Assembly (NCBI RefSeq): GCF_000724605.1
Contig: NZ_CP008802.1
Location: 372,001 to 436,000, forward strand
Origin: Actinotignum schaalii
GTDB lineage: Bacteria; Actinomycetota; Actinomycetes; Actinomycetales; Actinomycetaceae
Direction of reading: 5' to 3'
Length of the DNA: 64,000 bases
How positions within the stretch are numbered: the stretch's first letter is position 1; each line of letters opens with the position of its first letter. Below are positions 33,378 to 42,556 of this stretch, piece after piece. Below the pieces are notes generated by a model that worked only from the letters and a program-made list of their open reading frames with translations, did not search any database and had not been told where the DNA came from. Position numbers and translations under genes: made by a program.

Positions 33378-33968
33378 ATGAACCACGAGCTCAGCGATGA
33401 GTACCGCCCCGCGCATATGCGGCGCCTGGAGCGGCGCAGCGTGCTCGAATCGCCTTTTATTAACGTCTACGAGGATACGGTGGAGCTACCCAGCGTGGGG
33501 GCGCGCATGGAGCGCTATTGGGTGGAGCATCGTGACGCGGTTGCGGTACTGGCGGTGCGGAATAGCGGCGACGGCGCAGCTGAAGAAGTGCTTCTTATCC
33601 GCCAGTATCGGATCCCGGTCCGCTCGCTCCTGTGGGAAATTCCCGCCGGCATTCTTGATATCGAGGGCGAGGATCCCGCGGATGCCGCGCGGCGTGAACT
33701 CCGCGAAGAAACGGATTATGAGGCCGGGAACCTGGAGTTTCTCACCAGCTTCTATACCTCGCCCGGTTTCACCAATGAACATATGACGGTGTATCTCACC
33801 CGCGATCCGGCCCCGGCCACAAGCGCTTTCGCCCGCGAGGATGAAGAAGCGGAAATTGAGGCGCGGTGGGTGCCGCTCGCCCGGGTGCGCGAGGCGATAC
33901 TGGCCGGTCGACTCGGCAATCCGCAGCTGGTGGCCGCGGTACTCGCCTACCTGGCCCGCAACGCTTAG
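33378..33968 (+). CDS. NUDIX hydrolase, ADP-ribose pyrophosphatase type
   Basis: A 196-residue NUDIX protein. The box GIL(D)..GEDPADAARRELREETDYEAG (about residues 96-118) carries the REXXEE core. Its position after the MurJ-like gene and the steAB block matches Mycobacterium Rv1700, an ADP-ribose pyrophosphatase. The start ATG at 33378 follows GGAGGAAAGG. Confidence 0.9.
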   Translation: MNHELSDEYRPAHMRRLERRSVLESPFINVYEDTVELPSVGARMERYWVEHRDAVAVLAVRNSGDGAAEEVLLIRQYRIPVRSLLWEIPAGILDIEGEDPADAARRELREETDYEAGNLEFLTSFYTSPGFTNEHMTVYLTRDPAPATSAFAREDEEAEIEARWVPLARVREAILAGRLGNPQLVAAVLAYLARNA

Positions 33969-34205
33969 CCACGGGCGTAACCCGCGCTCACGGCGGGCGG
34001 GCACCGGCACGCTCGCGCCTTTTCGCGTCCGGTTAGGCTGTCCAAACTAGATTACGCAACGCCCGTGTTGTTTAATTGGATGGCGAGGTCCTAGATGTAG
34101 CAGGCCGGCACGTGATAAAGCAGCGGTGAGCGAGGCGGGGGAGCCGCGGGCTACGGCCCAGGGTTCCGAACAGCGCGCACGGATGCTTGGTGAAGGTGTA
34201 GAACA
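33969..34205 (+). promoter_or_regulatory. sufR promoter and long leader, 237 nt
   Basis: No gene is visible. It holds a TAGATT -10 box (34048-34053) and the SufR operator just after it, leaving a leader of about 145 nt before the sufR start. A 9-bp inverted pair CACGGGCGT / ACGCCCGTG (about 33970 and 34060) spans the promoter; its meaning is unclear. Confidence 0.55.
34057..34070. promoter_or_regulatory. SufR operator CAAC-N6-GTTG
   Basis: CAACGCCCGTGTTG is a 14-bp dyad of the form CAAC-N6-GTTG, the consensus reported for the [4Fe-4S] repressor SufR of Streptomyces. It lies 3 nt downstream of a TAGATT -10 box, where binding would block transcription of its own suf operon. Confidence 0.75.
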
Positions 34206-34916
34206 GTGGAAGGGGTGGTGATCCAGATGGCAGCGGAAGAAAGCGCAGGGATCCGCCCCCGGGAAGAAACAACCCGAGAGGGAATTCTGCGCCTCATTAT
34301 GGAACGGGGGCCCATTAGCGCCGCGGAACTGGCCCAGCTGGCTATTCTCACTCCGGCAGGGGTGCGCCGCCACCTGGTGGCGCTCGAAGATGCCGGTGCG
34401 ATTACCGAATGCGAGAAACCCGGGCAGCGCGAGGCGCGGGCCGGGCGCCCGGCCCGCTATTACGTGGCGACCGATACCGGGCAGAACGCCGGGACAACCT
34501 CGTATCACACCATGGCGAATGCCGCCCTTGATTTTCTGCGCGAAAATCTGGGGGAGGCCGGGGTGGAGGAATTTGCGCGCCGGCGGGAACGTTCCCTGGT
34601 GGCGCGTTACCGCGATGCGCTCGGGGATACCGAAAATCCCGCGGAGCGGCTGCGCCGCCTGGCGCGTGCCCTCACCCAAGATGGCTACGCCGCTTCGGTG
34701 CGTGATGTTCCGGGCACGCAGGATGGGCCGCGCCAGATGATCCAGTTGTGCCAGGGGCGCTGCCCCCTGCGCGACGTCGCCACACACCATCACTTTTTAT
34801 GCGCGGCGGAAACCCGCGCTTTTCACGAACTACTCGGGGTTCCCGTGCAACGGCTGGCAACCATTGCATCCGGGAGCCACGTCTGCACGGTGACGCTGCA
34901 CGCTGACAGCGTTTAA
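34206..34916 (+). CDS. sufR: Fe-S cluster-sensing suf repressor SufR
   Basis: A 236-residue regulator. The N-terminal winged helix (ELAQLAILTPAGVRRHLVAL, about residues 41-60) is followed by a helical region. The C-terminal cysteines C182, C186, C199 and C227 (LCQGRC, FLCA, HVCT) likely hold the [4Fe-4S] cluster. SufR represses suf when the cell has enough Fe-S clusters. The start is uncertain: GTG at 34206 follows GGTGAAGGTG, but ATG at 34227 is also possible. It heads the suf operon with 15 nt to sufB. Confidence 0.9.
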   Translation: MEGVVIQMAAEESAGIRPREETTREGILRLIMERGPISAAELAQLAILTPAGVRRHLVALEDAGAITECEKPGQREARAGRPARYYVATDTGQNAGTTSYHTMANAALDFLRENLGEAGVEEFARRRERSLVARYRDALGDTENPAERLRRLARALTQDGYAASVRDVPGTQDGPRQMIQLCQGRCPLRDVATHHHFLCAAETRAFHELLGVPVQRLATIASGSHVCTVTLHADSV

Positions 34917-34931
34917 ATCGGGAGGAAACAC

Positions 34932-36383
34932 ATGGCACAAACACGGCACGAGGCAGCAATTGCGGAGGCCGTGGCGCAGCAGGAACACGTGATCGCGAAC
35001 CTGTCCGGCGCCTATGAATTTGGGTGGCACGATACCGATACCGCCGGGGCGCACGCGCGCCGCGGTCTGGATGAGGGAGTGGTGCGCGCGATTAGCGCGG
35101 CGAAAAAAGAACCGGAATGGATGCTCAAGCGGCGCCTGCGTGCCCTGCGCCTTTTTGAGAAGCGCCCCATGCCCACCTGGGGGGCCGATCTTTCCGGTAT
35201 CAACTTCGATGACTTCAAGTACTTCGTGCGGGCCACCGACCGCCAGGTCACCGATTGGAATGACCTCCCCCCGGAAATCAAAAACACCTACGACCGGCTC
35301 GGCATCCCGGAAGCGGAAAAAGAACGCCTGGTGGCCGGGGTGGCCGCCCAGTACGAATCCGAGGTGGTGTACAACTCGATTCGTGCGGACCTGGAAGAAC
35401 AGGGCGTTATTTTCGTAGATACCGATACCGCCCTGCGCGAGCATGAGGACCTGGTGCGCGAATACTTCGGCACCGTAATCCCGGCCGGGGATAATAAATT
35501 CGCCTCCCTCAATACCGCGGTGTGGTCGGGTGGCTCCTTTATTTACGTGCCGAAGAACGTGCACGTGGATATTCCCTTGCAGGCGTACTTCCGTATCAAT
35601 ACTCAGGCAATGGGCCAGTTTGAACGCACCCTTATTATTTGCGATGAGGGCTCCTACGTGCATTACGTGGAAGGCTGCACGGCCCCGATCTACTCCGAGG
35701 ATTCCCTCCATGCCGCCATCGTGGAAATCATCGTGAAGAAGAATGCCCACTGCCGCTACACCACTATCCAGAACTGGTCGAATAACGTGCTCAACCTCGT
35801 GACCCAGCGCGCCACCGTGGCCGAAGGCGCCACGATGGAATGGGTGGATGGCAATATCGGTTCGCGCCTGAATATGAAGTACCCGGCCTGCGTGCTCCTG
35901 GGCGAACACGCCCACGGGGAAGCACTCTCCGCCGCCTTCTCCGGCCCGGGCCAGCATCAGGATACCGGCGCGAAAATGCAGCACCTGGCCCCGAATACCA
36001 CCTCCTCGATTGTTTCGAAGTCAATTTCGCGCGGGGGCGGGCGCTCCTCCTACCGTGGCCTCGTGCAGGTCTCGGAAGATGCCCGCGGCTCGAAATCCAA
36101 TGTGGTCTGCGATGCCCTGCTCGTCGATGATATTTCCCGCACCGATACCTACCCCTACGTGGATGTGCGTACGGACGATGTGGAAATGGGGCACGAGGCC
36201 ACCGTGACGAAGGTGAGCGAGGAACAGCTCTTCTACCTCATGCAACGCGGCCTGTCCGAACAAGAAGCCATGGGGATGATCGTGCGCGGCTTCGTGGAGC
36301 CCATCGCCCGCGAACTGCCCATGGAATACGCACTTGAACTCAATCGTCTTATTGATCTGCAAATGGAAGGGAGTGTGGGCTAA
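34932..36383 (+). CDS. sufB: Fe-S cluster scaffold SufB
   Basis: A 483-residue SufB, core of the SufBC2D scaffold on which sulfur and iron are assembled. Family motifs include [14 protein letters not shown], the VGGSFIYVP-like [30 protein letters not shown] and the C-terminal [27 protein letters not shown] ribosome-binding site. No intein is present, unlike mycobacterial sufB. The stop overlaps the sufD ATG by one base. Confidence 0.97.
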   Translation: MAQTRHEAAIAEAVAQQEHVIANLSGAYEFGWHDTDTAGAHARRGLDEGVVRAISAAKKEPEWMLKRRLRALRLFEKRPMPTWGADLSGINFDDFKYFVRATDRQVTDWNDLPPEIKNTYDRLGIPEAEKERLVAGVAAQYESEVVYNSIRADLEEQGVIFVDTDTALREHEDLVREYFGTVIPAGDNKFASLNTAVWSGGSFIYVPKNVHVDIPLQAYFRINTQAMGQFERTLIICDEGSYVHYVEGCTAPIYSEDSLHAAIVEIIVKKNAHCRYTTIQNWSNNVLNLVTQRATVAEGATMEWVDGNIGSRLNMKYPACVLLGEHAHGEALSAAFSGPGQHQDTGAKMQHLAPNTTSSIVSKSISRGGGRSSYRGLVQVSEDARGSKSNVVCDALLVDDISRTDTYPYVDVRTDDVEMGHEATVTKVSEEQLFYLMQRGLSEQEAMGMIVRGFVEPIARELPMEYALELNRLIDLQMEGSVG

Positions 36384-37564
36384 TGGTCAGTACTGATCAT
36401 TCCCAGGCGGTGCTGGCAGACGAAGGATTCCATACCGCGCACGCCGACCGCTCGGACCGTTTCGCCTCCTTCAACCCGGAGGAGTTCCCGATTCCGCGCG
36501 GAACCGGGGAGGAAGAAGACTGGCGTTTCACGCCGATGGACCGGGTCGCCCCGTTCATTCACGACGTCGAGGGCGCACGCGATGCCACCGTGACGGCCAC
36601 CGTGGTAGGTGGGGCGCGCGTGGAAGAAGTGGACCGCAATGATCCGCGCTTGGGCACGGTAGGGAAACCCGATGACCGCGCGGCCGCCCTCGCCTGGTCG
36701 GCTTTCCAACATGCGCATATCGTGACTCTCGATGGAAGCGAGCACGCGGACGTCGTCGCCATTATTAACGGGGAAGGGACACTGAGCGTTGCCCATACCC
36801 TCATCACCGCGGCCCCGGAGGCCAGCGGCACCGTGGTGCTCGAGCACACCGGCAGCGGCAACCTCACGGAAACCGTGGAAATTGAGGTGGGGGCGCACGC
36901 GGATCTCACCGTCGTGTCCGTGCAGGAACAAGAACGCTGCGCGTCCCAGCATTCCGCCCAGCGCATCCGGGTAGGTGAAGGCGCCAAATTCCGGCATATC
37001 GTGGTGACCATCGGCGGGGACCTCATCCGCATGACCACCGCCTGCGAGCTGGAAGGGGAGCGTTCTGATACCGAACTGCTGGGCGCTTATATCACCGAAA
37101 GCCACCAGCATCACGAACACCGAATTTTCGTGGATCACGTGGCTCCGCATTGCAAATCCCGGGCCACCTACAAGGGTGCGCTCCAGGGCAACGAGGCGCA
37201 TTCGGTGTGGATCGGCGATGTTCTTATCCGAGCCCAGGCCGCCCAGACCGATACGTATGAACTCAACCGCAACCTGGTCCTCACCGAGGGAGCGAAGGCC
37301 GATTCAGTGCCCAATCTGGAGATTCTCACCGGGGATATTGCCGGAGCCGGGCACGCCTCAGCCACCGGGCGTTTTGATGACGAGCAGCTCTTCTACCTCA
37401 TGGCCCGCGGTATCCCCGCGGACGTGGCGCGCCGCCTGGTGGTGCGCGGTTTCTTCGCAGAATTGGTGGAGCAGATCGAAGTGGATTCGGTGCGCACCAA
37501 GCTCATGAACGCTATCGAACGCGAACTCGATTTGGCCGATGCCGGAAGCGGGGAGGAGGCATGA
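36383..37564 (+). CDS. sufD: Fe-S scaffold subunit SufD
   Basis: A 393-residue SufD with the family C-terminal DEQLFYLMARGIPADVARRLV and HHEHRIFVDHVAPHCKSRATYKG. It forms a beta-helix heterodimer with SufB. Both ends overlap neighbouring genes by one and four bases, showing tight translational coupling. Confidence 0.95.
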   Translation: MVSTDHSQAVLADEGFHTAHADRSDRFASFNPEEFPIPRGTGEEEDWRFTPMDRVAPFIHDVEGARDATVTATVVGGARVEEVDRNDPRLGTVGKPDDRAAALAWSAFQHAHIVTLDGSEHADVVAIINGEGTLSVAHTLITAAPEASGTVVLEHTGSGNLTETVEIEVGAHADLTVVSVQEQERCASQHSAQRIRVGEGAKFRHIVVTIGGDLIRMTTACELEGERSDTELLGAYITESHQHHEHRIFVDHVAPHCKSRATYKGALQGNEAHSVWIGDVLIRAQAAQTDTYELNRNLVLTEGAKADSVPNLEILTGDIAGAGHASATGRFDDEQLFYLMARGIPADVARRLVVRGFFAELVEQIEVDSVRTKLMNAIERELDLADAGSGEEA

Positions 37565-37908
37565 GCTGGCAGCAGGTGTGTACCACCGCGGATCTTGAGC
37601 CGGAAAGCGCTCTGAGTGTGGAAGTCCGCGCTGCTAGCGGCGCCGTCGTACCCGTATGTATCGCACGCGACTGCCACGGAACCTGGCACGCGGTGGGCGA
37701 TATCTGCACCCATGAAGACGTTAACCTCAGCGACGGCGAAGTTTTTGATACCACAATCGAATGCCCCAAACACGGGGCGGAATTCGACCTGTGTTCCGGG
37801 CGTGCCCTCACGCTCCCGGCGGTCACACCCGTGCCCGTCTACCCCCTGACCTGCGATAATGACGGCCGCGTTTTTATTGACGTGGACACAACACCTGAGG
37901 AGAAGTAA
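37561..37908 (+). CDS. Rieske-type [2Fe-2S] ferredoxin of the suf operon
   Basis: A 115-residue small Rieske protein. Ligands are C49-x-H51 (CTHEDVNL) and C68-x2-H71 (CPKHGAEFDL), matching non-haem oxygenase-type ferredoxins. Placement between sufD and sufC is typical of actinobacteria. It may pass electrons to the assembly complex; its exact role is unknown. Confidence 0.92.
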   Translation: MSWQQVCTTADLEPESALSVEVRAASGAVVPVCIARDCHGTWHAVGDICTHEDVNLSDGEVFDTTIECPKHGAEFDLCSGRALTLPAVTPVPVYPLTCDNDGRVFIDVDTTPEEK

Positions 37909-38669
37909 TGGCTACTCTCGATATTATTGATCTGCACGCCTCGGTCATCACCCCCGAAGGCCCCAAACCGATTCTGCACGGCGTAAACCTGCATATTGGC
38001 GATAATGAAATCCACGCGATTATGGGCCCGAACGGCTCGGGTAAATCGACCACGGCCTACGCGCTGGCCGGGCATCCCTCCTATGAAATCACGTCCGGGC
38101 AGGTACTCCTCGACGGCGTGGATATTACCGATATGACCGCCGATGAACGCGCCCGCGAAGGGCTTTTCCTCGCCATGCAGTACCCGGTGGAAGTGCCCGG
38201 CGTTTCCGTCTCGAATTTCTTGCGCACCGCGAAAACCGCGATTGACGGGGAAGCTCCCAAGCTGCGCGAATGGTCCCAGGCGCTGCGCAAGGTCACGGAA
38301 AAACTGCGGGTGGACGCCGATTTTATTAAGCGCGATCTCAACGTGGGCTTCTCCGGTGGCGAAAAGAAACGCACCGAAGTGCTCCAGATGGAATTGCTCG
38401 AACCCAAGATCGCCGTGCTGGACGAAACGGATTCCGGGCTGGACGTGGACGCGCTGCGCGTGGTCTCCGAAGGCATCGTGGACGTGCATGAACGCACCGG
38501 TAATTCGCTGCTGCTCATCACCCACTACAACCGGATTTTGCAGTACGTCAAACCCGATTACGTCCACGTTTTCGCGGGCGGCAAGATTGTGCGCACCGGC
38601 GGGCCGGATCTGGCCAGCGAACTGGAAGCCTCCGGGTACGACAGCTACATCGAAGCGGAGGCGAAGTAG
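37908..38669 (+). CDS. sufC: SufC ATPase
   Basis: A 253-residue ABC-type ATPase of the SufBCD complex. Walker A GPNGSGKST is at about residues 43-51, signature FSGGEKKRTEVLQM near 147 and Walker B AVLDETDSGLDVDAL near 168. The ATG overlaps the ferredoxin stop. ATP binding by SufC reshapes SufBD to allow cluster assembly. Confidence 0.96.
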   Translation: MATLDIIDLHASVITPEGPKPILHGVNLHIGDNEIHAIMGPNGSGKSTTAYALAGHPSYEITSGQVLLDGVDITDMTADERAREGLFLAMQYPVEVPGVSVSNFLRTAKTAIDGEAPKLREWSQALRKVTEKLRVDADFIKRDLNVGFSGGEKKRTEVLQMELLEPKIAVLDETDSGLDVDALRVVSEGIVDVHERTGNSLLLITHYNRILQYVKPDYVHVFAGGKIVRTGGPDLASELEASGYDSYIEAEAK

Positions 38670-39941
38670 GTGAACGCCGTGCGCCCGCTGGTGGCGCGGG
38701 ATGATTTCCCGATTCTGGCCCGGCCGATGCGCGGGGATCAGGCCCTCGTGTACCTAGATTCCGGGGCGACGGCGCAGCGCCCGCGCGCCGTTCTGGACGC
38801 GATGGTGGATTTTGATACGCGCTCCAACGGGGCGGTCAAACGCGGCAGCCACCTCCTCGCGGAAGAATCCACCGTGGCCTACGAAGAGGCCCGCGCGAAA
38901 GTGGCGGCCTTCATCGGGGCGGCGCCCCAGGAAATTGTATGGACCAGCGGGAGCACCCAGTCCCTCAACCTCCTCGCCTACGCGATCTCGAATGCCACGG
39001 CGGGGCGCGGTTGGGGGAACGCGGATCGTTTCCTGCTGCGTGCCGGCGACGATATTGTGGTGACTCGCGCCGAGCATCACGCGAACCTGCTGCCCTGGCA
39101 GGAATTGTGTGAGCGCACCGGGGCCCGCCTCACGTGGCTTGATCTGGATAGCGAGGGCCGGATCGACCCGGCCACCTTCGCGGTCATCGGGCGGCGCACC
39201 CGCATCGTTGCTTTTACACATGTCTCGAACGTGACCGGGGCGGTCTCCCCGGTCGCCCAGATCGTGGAGGCAGCCCGCGCGGTAGGTGCTTTTACGGTGC
39301 TTGACGCCTGCCAATCCGTGCCGCATCTACCCGTGAACGTACGGGAACTTGACGTAGATTTCGCGGCTTTTTCGGGTCATAAAATGTACGGGCCCACCGG
39401 GGTGGGGGCGCTGTACGGGCGTGAAGAACTCCTCGCGGATCTACCGCCCTACCAATTCGGCGGCTCGATGATTGAACGGGTCACGATGGAAAAAACGCGC
39501 TACGCGCGCCCGCCGGCCCGTTTCGAGGCGGGAAGCCAGCCGGTTACCCAAATCGTGGGCCTGGCGCGCGCGGTGGATTACCTCAGCGCCATCGGCATGG
39601 AGAACGTGGCGCGCTACGAAGATGCGCTGACCGCCCAGCTGCTTGCCGGGCTCGGGCAGATCCCGGGGATCCGGGTGCTCGGCCCCCGCGAGGGAGCTGG
39701 CCGTACCGGGATCGCGGCTTTTACCGTGGACGGCGTGCACCCGCATGACGTGGGGCAATTCTTGGATGCGCGCGGTATTGCAGTGCGGGTGGGCCACCAT
39801 TGCGCCCAGCCGATTCACGATTTCTTCGGGGTGCCGGCCTCGGTGCGCGCCTCCGTGGGAATCTACACAACAAGCTCGGATATTGACGCATTCCTTGATG
39901 CGTTGAGCCAGGTCCGCGGCTATTTCCGGGTGGAAGGATAA
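38670..39941 (+). CDS. sufS: Cysteine desulfurase SufS
   Basis: A 423-residue type II cysteine desulfurase. The PLP lysine is K238 (SGHKMYGPTG), and the persulfide cysteine lies in GHHCAQPIHDFFG near residue 374. It takes sulfur from cysteine and passes it to SufU. GTG start immediately after the sufC stop, with GGAGG upstream. Confidence 0.95.
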   Translation: MNAVRPLVARDDFPILARPMRGDQALVYLDSGATAQRPRAVLDAMVDFDTRSNGAVKRGSHLLAEESTVAYEEARAKVAAFIGAAPQEIVWTSGSTQSLNLLAYAISNATAGRGWGNADRFLLRAGDDIVVTRAEHHANLLPWQELCERTGARLTWLDLDSEGRIDPATFAVIGRRTRIVAFTHVSNVTGAVSPVAQIVEAARAVGAFTVLDACQSVPHLPVNVRELDVDFAAFSGHKMYGPTGVGALYGREELLADLPPYQFGGSMIERVTMEKTRYARPPARFEAGSQPVTQIVGLARAVDYLSAIGMENVARYEDALTAQLLAGLGQIPGIRVLGPREGAGRTGIAAFTVDGVHPHDVGQFLDARGIAVRVGHHCAQPIHDFFGVPASVRASVGIYTTSSDIDAFLDALSQVRGYFRVEG

Positions 39942-39945
39942 AAAG

Positions 39946-40512
39946 TTGAGCGAACTTGATGAGCTCTACCAGCAGATTATTCTCGATGCGGCGCGCGAAC
40001 GCCACGGGGAAGGTGAGTTGGCGCCGGTGGCCGCTGGCGCCGTCGTGCCGCAAGGGGAGTCCACCCAGGTCAATCCCATGTGCGGGGATGAGGTGACCCT
40101 CGAGGTGCGCCTCTCCCCGGATGGAGAGAAGATAGCCGAGCTCGCCTGGCAGGGGCAGGGCTGTTCCATTTCCCAGGCCTCGATTTCCATTATGAATGAC
40201 CTGGTGGCCGGGCAGTCCATCGAGAACCTCACCACCCTCTACGGTTATTTCCGCGAGATGATGGACAGCCGCGGGGCGGAGCTTTCAGATACCGCCGCGG
40301 ACGCCCTGGAAGACGCCGCCGCTTTCCACGGGGTAGCCCGCTTCCCCATGCGCATTAAATGCGCGCTACTCGGCTGGATGGCGGTCCGCGAAGCAACCGA
40401 CGAAGCCCTCCACCACCTCAACACATCAGGCGCGGCCGCGAGCAATTCAGTGGAAGCTAAGAATCCCGCGGGCGCTACGCCGCCTCAGATGAAGGAGACC
40501 CCGGAACAATGA
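39946..40512 (+). CDS. sufU: Sulfur-transfer protein SufU
   Basis: A 188-residue IscU-like zinc protein that accepts sulfur from SufS. Three cysteines are conserved: C45 (NPMCGDEV), C73 (GQGCSIS) and C139 (RIKCALLGW), with D47 as fourth zinc ligand. A TTG start is chosen: GGAAGGA lies just upstream and the N terminus matches the family. The last 35 residues are low-complexity Ala/Asn/Thr. No sufE is found, as expected when SufU is present. Confidence 0.92.
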   Translation: MSELDELYQQIILDAARERHGEGELAPVAAGAVVPQGESTQVNPMCGDEVTLEVRLSPDGEKIAELAWQGQGCSISQASISIMNDLVAGQSIENLTTLYGYFREMMDSRGAELSDTAADALEDAAAFHGVARFPMRIKCALLGWMAVREATDEALHHLNTSGAAASNSVEAKNPAGATPPQMKETPEQ

Positions 40513-41039
40513 CGGAGAAGAACGAAGTAACCCCGCCCGCGGCCGGGGCAGCCGCTCCCGAGGGCACCGCGTCCGCAGCGGAAACGGCGTCTGCGGCGAG
40601 CGCGCCGGAAACTACCGCGACAGCTAGCGCGCCGGAAGCTACCGCGACAGCTAGCGCGCCGGAGGCAGCCGCGCCCGCAGCGGATGAACGCATTGGTGAA
40701 GTGGTGTACACCGACGGTGATAGCCCGATAGACGATGTTGATCCCTACCTCGTCCTCGAGGCGATGAAAGACGTTATCGACCCGGAGCTCGCCGTCAATA
40801 TCGTTGACCTCGGCCTGGTCTACGGCGTGACCACGAACGGCCGCCACCTCCACCTCGATATGACCCTCACCTCGCCGGCCTGCCCGCTCACGGACGCGAT
40901 CACCGATGGCATTATTATCGCCACGGAAGATCTTGTGGACGACGTTGATATCAACTGGGTGTGGCTACCGCCGTGGGGCCCGGAACGCATTACCGAAGAC
41001 GGCCGCGATGACCTGCGCGCCCTCGGTTTCAATATTTAG
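40509..41039 (+). CDS. sufT: MIP18/DUF59-family Fe-S maturation factor SufT
   Basis: A 176-residue protein whose C-terminal 110 residues are DUF59 (DVIDPELAVNIVDLGLVYGV; LTSPACPLTDAI with the conserved cysteine). SufT-type proteins help maturation of Fe-S enzymes. The first 60 residues are an Ala/Pro/Glu/Thr-rich tail with nine-residue repeats (SAPETTATA, SAPEATATA). The four-base overlap with sufU puts it at the end of the suf operon. Confidence 0.9.
   Translation: MTEKNEVTPPAAGAAAPEGTASAAETASAASAPETTATASAPEATATASAPEAAAPAADERIGEVVYTDGDSPIDDVDPYLVLEAMKDVIDPELAVNIVDLGLVYGVTTNGRHLHLDMTLTSPACPLTDAITDGIIIATEDLVDDVDINWVWLPPWGPERITEDGRDDLRALGFNI
40600..40670 (+). repeat. 27-bp tandem repeats coding the SufT N-terminal tail
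   Basis: Copies begin at 40600, 40627 and 40654 (the last partial), each encoding nine residues of the SAPExxATA type. The near identity at DNA level suggests recent expansion and possible length variation. Confidence 0.85.
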
Positions 41040-41052
41040 TACGACGACGCCC

Positions 41053-41078
41053 GTGCGCCCAGAAAATTCTGGGCGCAC
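41053..41078. terminator. Bidirectional terminator between suf operon and metallopeptidase gene
   Basis: A perfect 12-bp inverted repeat (GTGCGCCCAGAA / TTCTGGGCGCAC) with a 2-nt centre lies between two convergent genes, 14 nt after the sufT stop. The A/T centre forms a loop. Confidence 0.85.
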
Positions 41079-41101
41079 GCCGCACTTCCGCCAGCGCCTC
41101 T

Positions 41102-41995
41102 TTAGCGCCAGGTATTGCAGGCCTTGAAATCGCCTGTTTCGTAGCCGGTTGTTAGTGCATCCATACGCTGGGCGGATGAGCCGTGGGAGAACTTTTCCGG
41201 ATTGACATCCATGCCGGCGCTTTCTTGGATATGGTCATCGCCAATTGCGGCAGCGGCGTCAATCGCGCTGGCGAGCTGATCACGGGTAGGAGCTTGGAGA
41301 ATCGGGATCCCGCTGGCCGGATCAACCGTGCTGGCGGCGTGATGCAGCCAGAGGCCAGCGTAGCAATCAGCCTGTAATTCCGAGCGCACCTGCGAAGAAT
41401 CTGGGCCGGTATCGCGCGGATTGACGCGCTCGAATACCCCGGTGAGATTCTGGATATGATGCCCGAATTCGTGGGCGACCACATAGGCCTGGACCAGGGT
41501 GGTGTTCTCCGCCCCGAAATTAGCTTCCAGTTCGTCAAAGAAGGTGGTGTCGAGGTAGACGGTTCCATCGGCGGGACAGTAGAAGGGACCCACCTGACTG
41601 GAGGCATTCCCGCATCCGGTGCTCACCCCTTCGGAAAAGAGCGCAAAACCGGGAAGCTCATAGCGGGTGCGCGCCGCGCGGGGCAGTTCCTTTTCCCAAA
41701 ATGCATCGAGGGATTGGGCCACCGCCACCATAAAACATTCGGTGGAAGCATTGGCATCCGCACCGGTACGGCACTTCTCCGCGAAATCGGAGGTGGTGGA
41801 TTGCTGCGCGGAGCTGCCCTGGGGGGAGGCGCCTTGAGTGATGGCGGCCGGCGGGGGAGTGCCCGTTACCATGTACCAAACCAGGGCAATAATTATTCCG
41901 GTGAGCCCCATGCCGCCGCCAATCATGGCACCGCGCCCGCGTCCGCGATTTTGTACTCTCGCCCCGTCGAGGCGCACGCCGTCGTTAACACTCAT
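41102..41995 (-). CDS. YpfJ-like neutral zinc metallopeptidase
   Basis: A 297-residue membrane-anchored protein. A hydrophobic segment (MGLTGIIIALVWYMVTG, about 29-45) is followed by an extracytoplasmic domain with zinc motif HEFGHH (175-180), the upstream PFYCPADGTVYLDT typical of the family, and a final CNTW. Substrate unknown. No ribosome-binding site is seen; a TAGGCT box lies 7 nt upstream of the ATG. Confidence 0.9.
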   Translation of the reverse strand: MSVNDGVRLDGARVQNRGRGRGAMIGGGMGLTGIIIALVWYMVTGTPPPAAITQGASPQGSSAQQSTTSDFAEKCRTGADANASTECFMVAVAQSLDAFWEKELPRAARTRYELPGFALFSEGVSTGCGNASSQVGPFYCPADGTVYLDTTFFDELEANFGAENTTLVQAYVVAHEFGHHIQNLTGVFERVNPRDTGPDSSQVRSELQADCYAGLWLHHAASTVDPASGIPILQAPTRDQLASAIDAAAAIGDDHIQESAGMDVNPEKFSHGSSAQRMDALTTGYETGDFKACNTWR

Positions 41996-42002
41996 GGCTT
42001 CG

Positions 42003-42008
42003 AGCCTA
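42003..42008 (-). promoter_or_regulatory. -10 box TAGGCT of the metallopeptidase gene
   Basis: TAGGCT on the minus strand, 7 nt before the ATG at 41995. Confidence 0.45.
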
Positions 42009-42041
42009 CCCTCCCGGCCCGGCCCCCGCGGCCCTTTTCCG

Positions 42042-42362
42042 TTAATACCGCGCGATAGCGTACCCGAGGGGAAGCGCCGCCACGATCACGCAGAGGACGC
42101 AAGCGAGGAAGCTCCATCCGGCCACCTTGCGGAACCGCAGCTGACCGGGAGTGGCACGCTGTTCGCGCGAGAGCGTGACGGCGGTGAGAACCAGGCCCGC
42201 CACCGCGCCCAGCCAGGCGAGGAGTTGCACGAGCAGCCGGCCGTGCCCGAGGAATACGCAGGCCGCAGCGCACACGGATATCACCACGGGCAGCACATAA
42301 GCGCCGTGGGTGTCCGGATGCTCGCCGGGATCCGGTTCGGGTGCGGAAGATGGTGTTGACAC
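42042..42362 (-). CDS. Small membrane protein, unknown function
   Basis: A 106-residue protein with three hydrophobic segments (VLPVVISVCAAACVFL, LLVQLLAWLGAVAGLVLTAV, FLACVLCVIVAALPLGYAIA) after a polar Pro/Asp-rich N terminus. It has the look of the DUF3043/DUF4191-like small proteins of actinobacteria, but I do not assign a family. Start is uncertain: I prefer GTG at 42362; the frame is open to 42440. It lies upstream of the metallopeptidase on the same strand. Confidence 0.6.
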   Translation of the reverse strand: MSTPSSAPEPDPGEHPDTHGAYVLPVVISVCAAACVFLGHGRLLVQLLAWLGAVAGLVLTAVTLSREQRATPGQLRFRKVAGWSFLACVLCVIVAALPLGYAIARY

Positions 42363-42439
42363 CTCTCCATTGTCCCCCGTGCACGCCTCGGGCACCAGTG
42401 GAGCTTGCCCGTGCCACCACGTGCAGATTAGAACCACCA

Positions 42440-42508
42440 CCAGTGGCGCGCTGCCGTAACAGGTAACCTGACCAGCGCACGCCGCAGGAACCAGTGGCGC
42501 GCTGCCGT
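42440..42508. repeat. 18-bp direct repeat upstream of the ABC-F gene
   Basis: CCAGTGGCGCGCTGCCGT occurs at 42440-42457 and 42491-42508, 51 nt apart, with similar following bases. It lies between the small membrane protein and the ABC-F gene. Function unknown. Confidence 0.85.
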
Positions 42509-42542
42509 GACGGGCAATGCGGCCCGCGTGCGATTTTCTCGG

Positions 42543-42548
42543 TAAAGT
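42543..42548 (+). promoter_or_regulatory. -10 box TAAAGT of the ABC-F gene
   Basis: TAAAGT ends 8 nt before the GTG start; no ribosome-binding site lies between. Confidence 0.5.
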
Positions 42549-42556
42549 AGGCCCTT

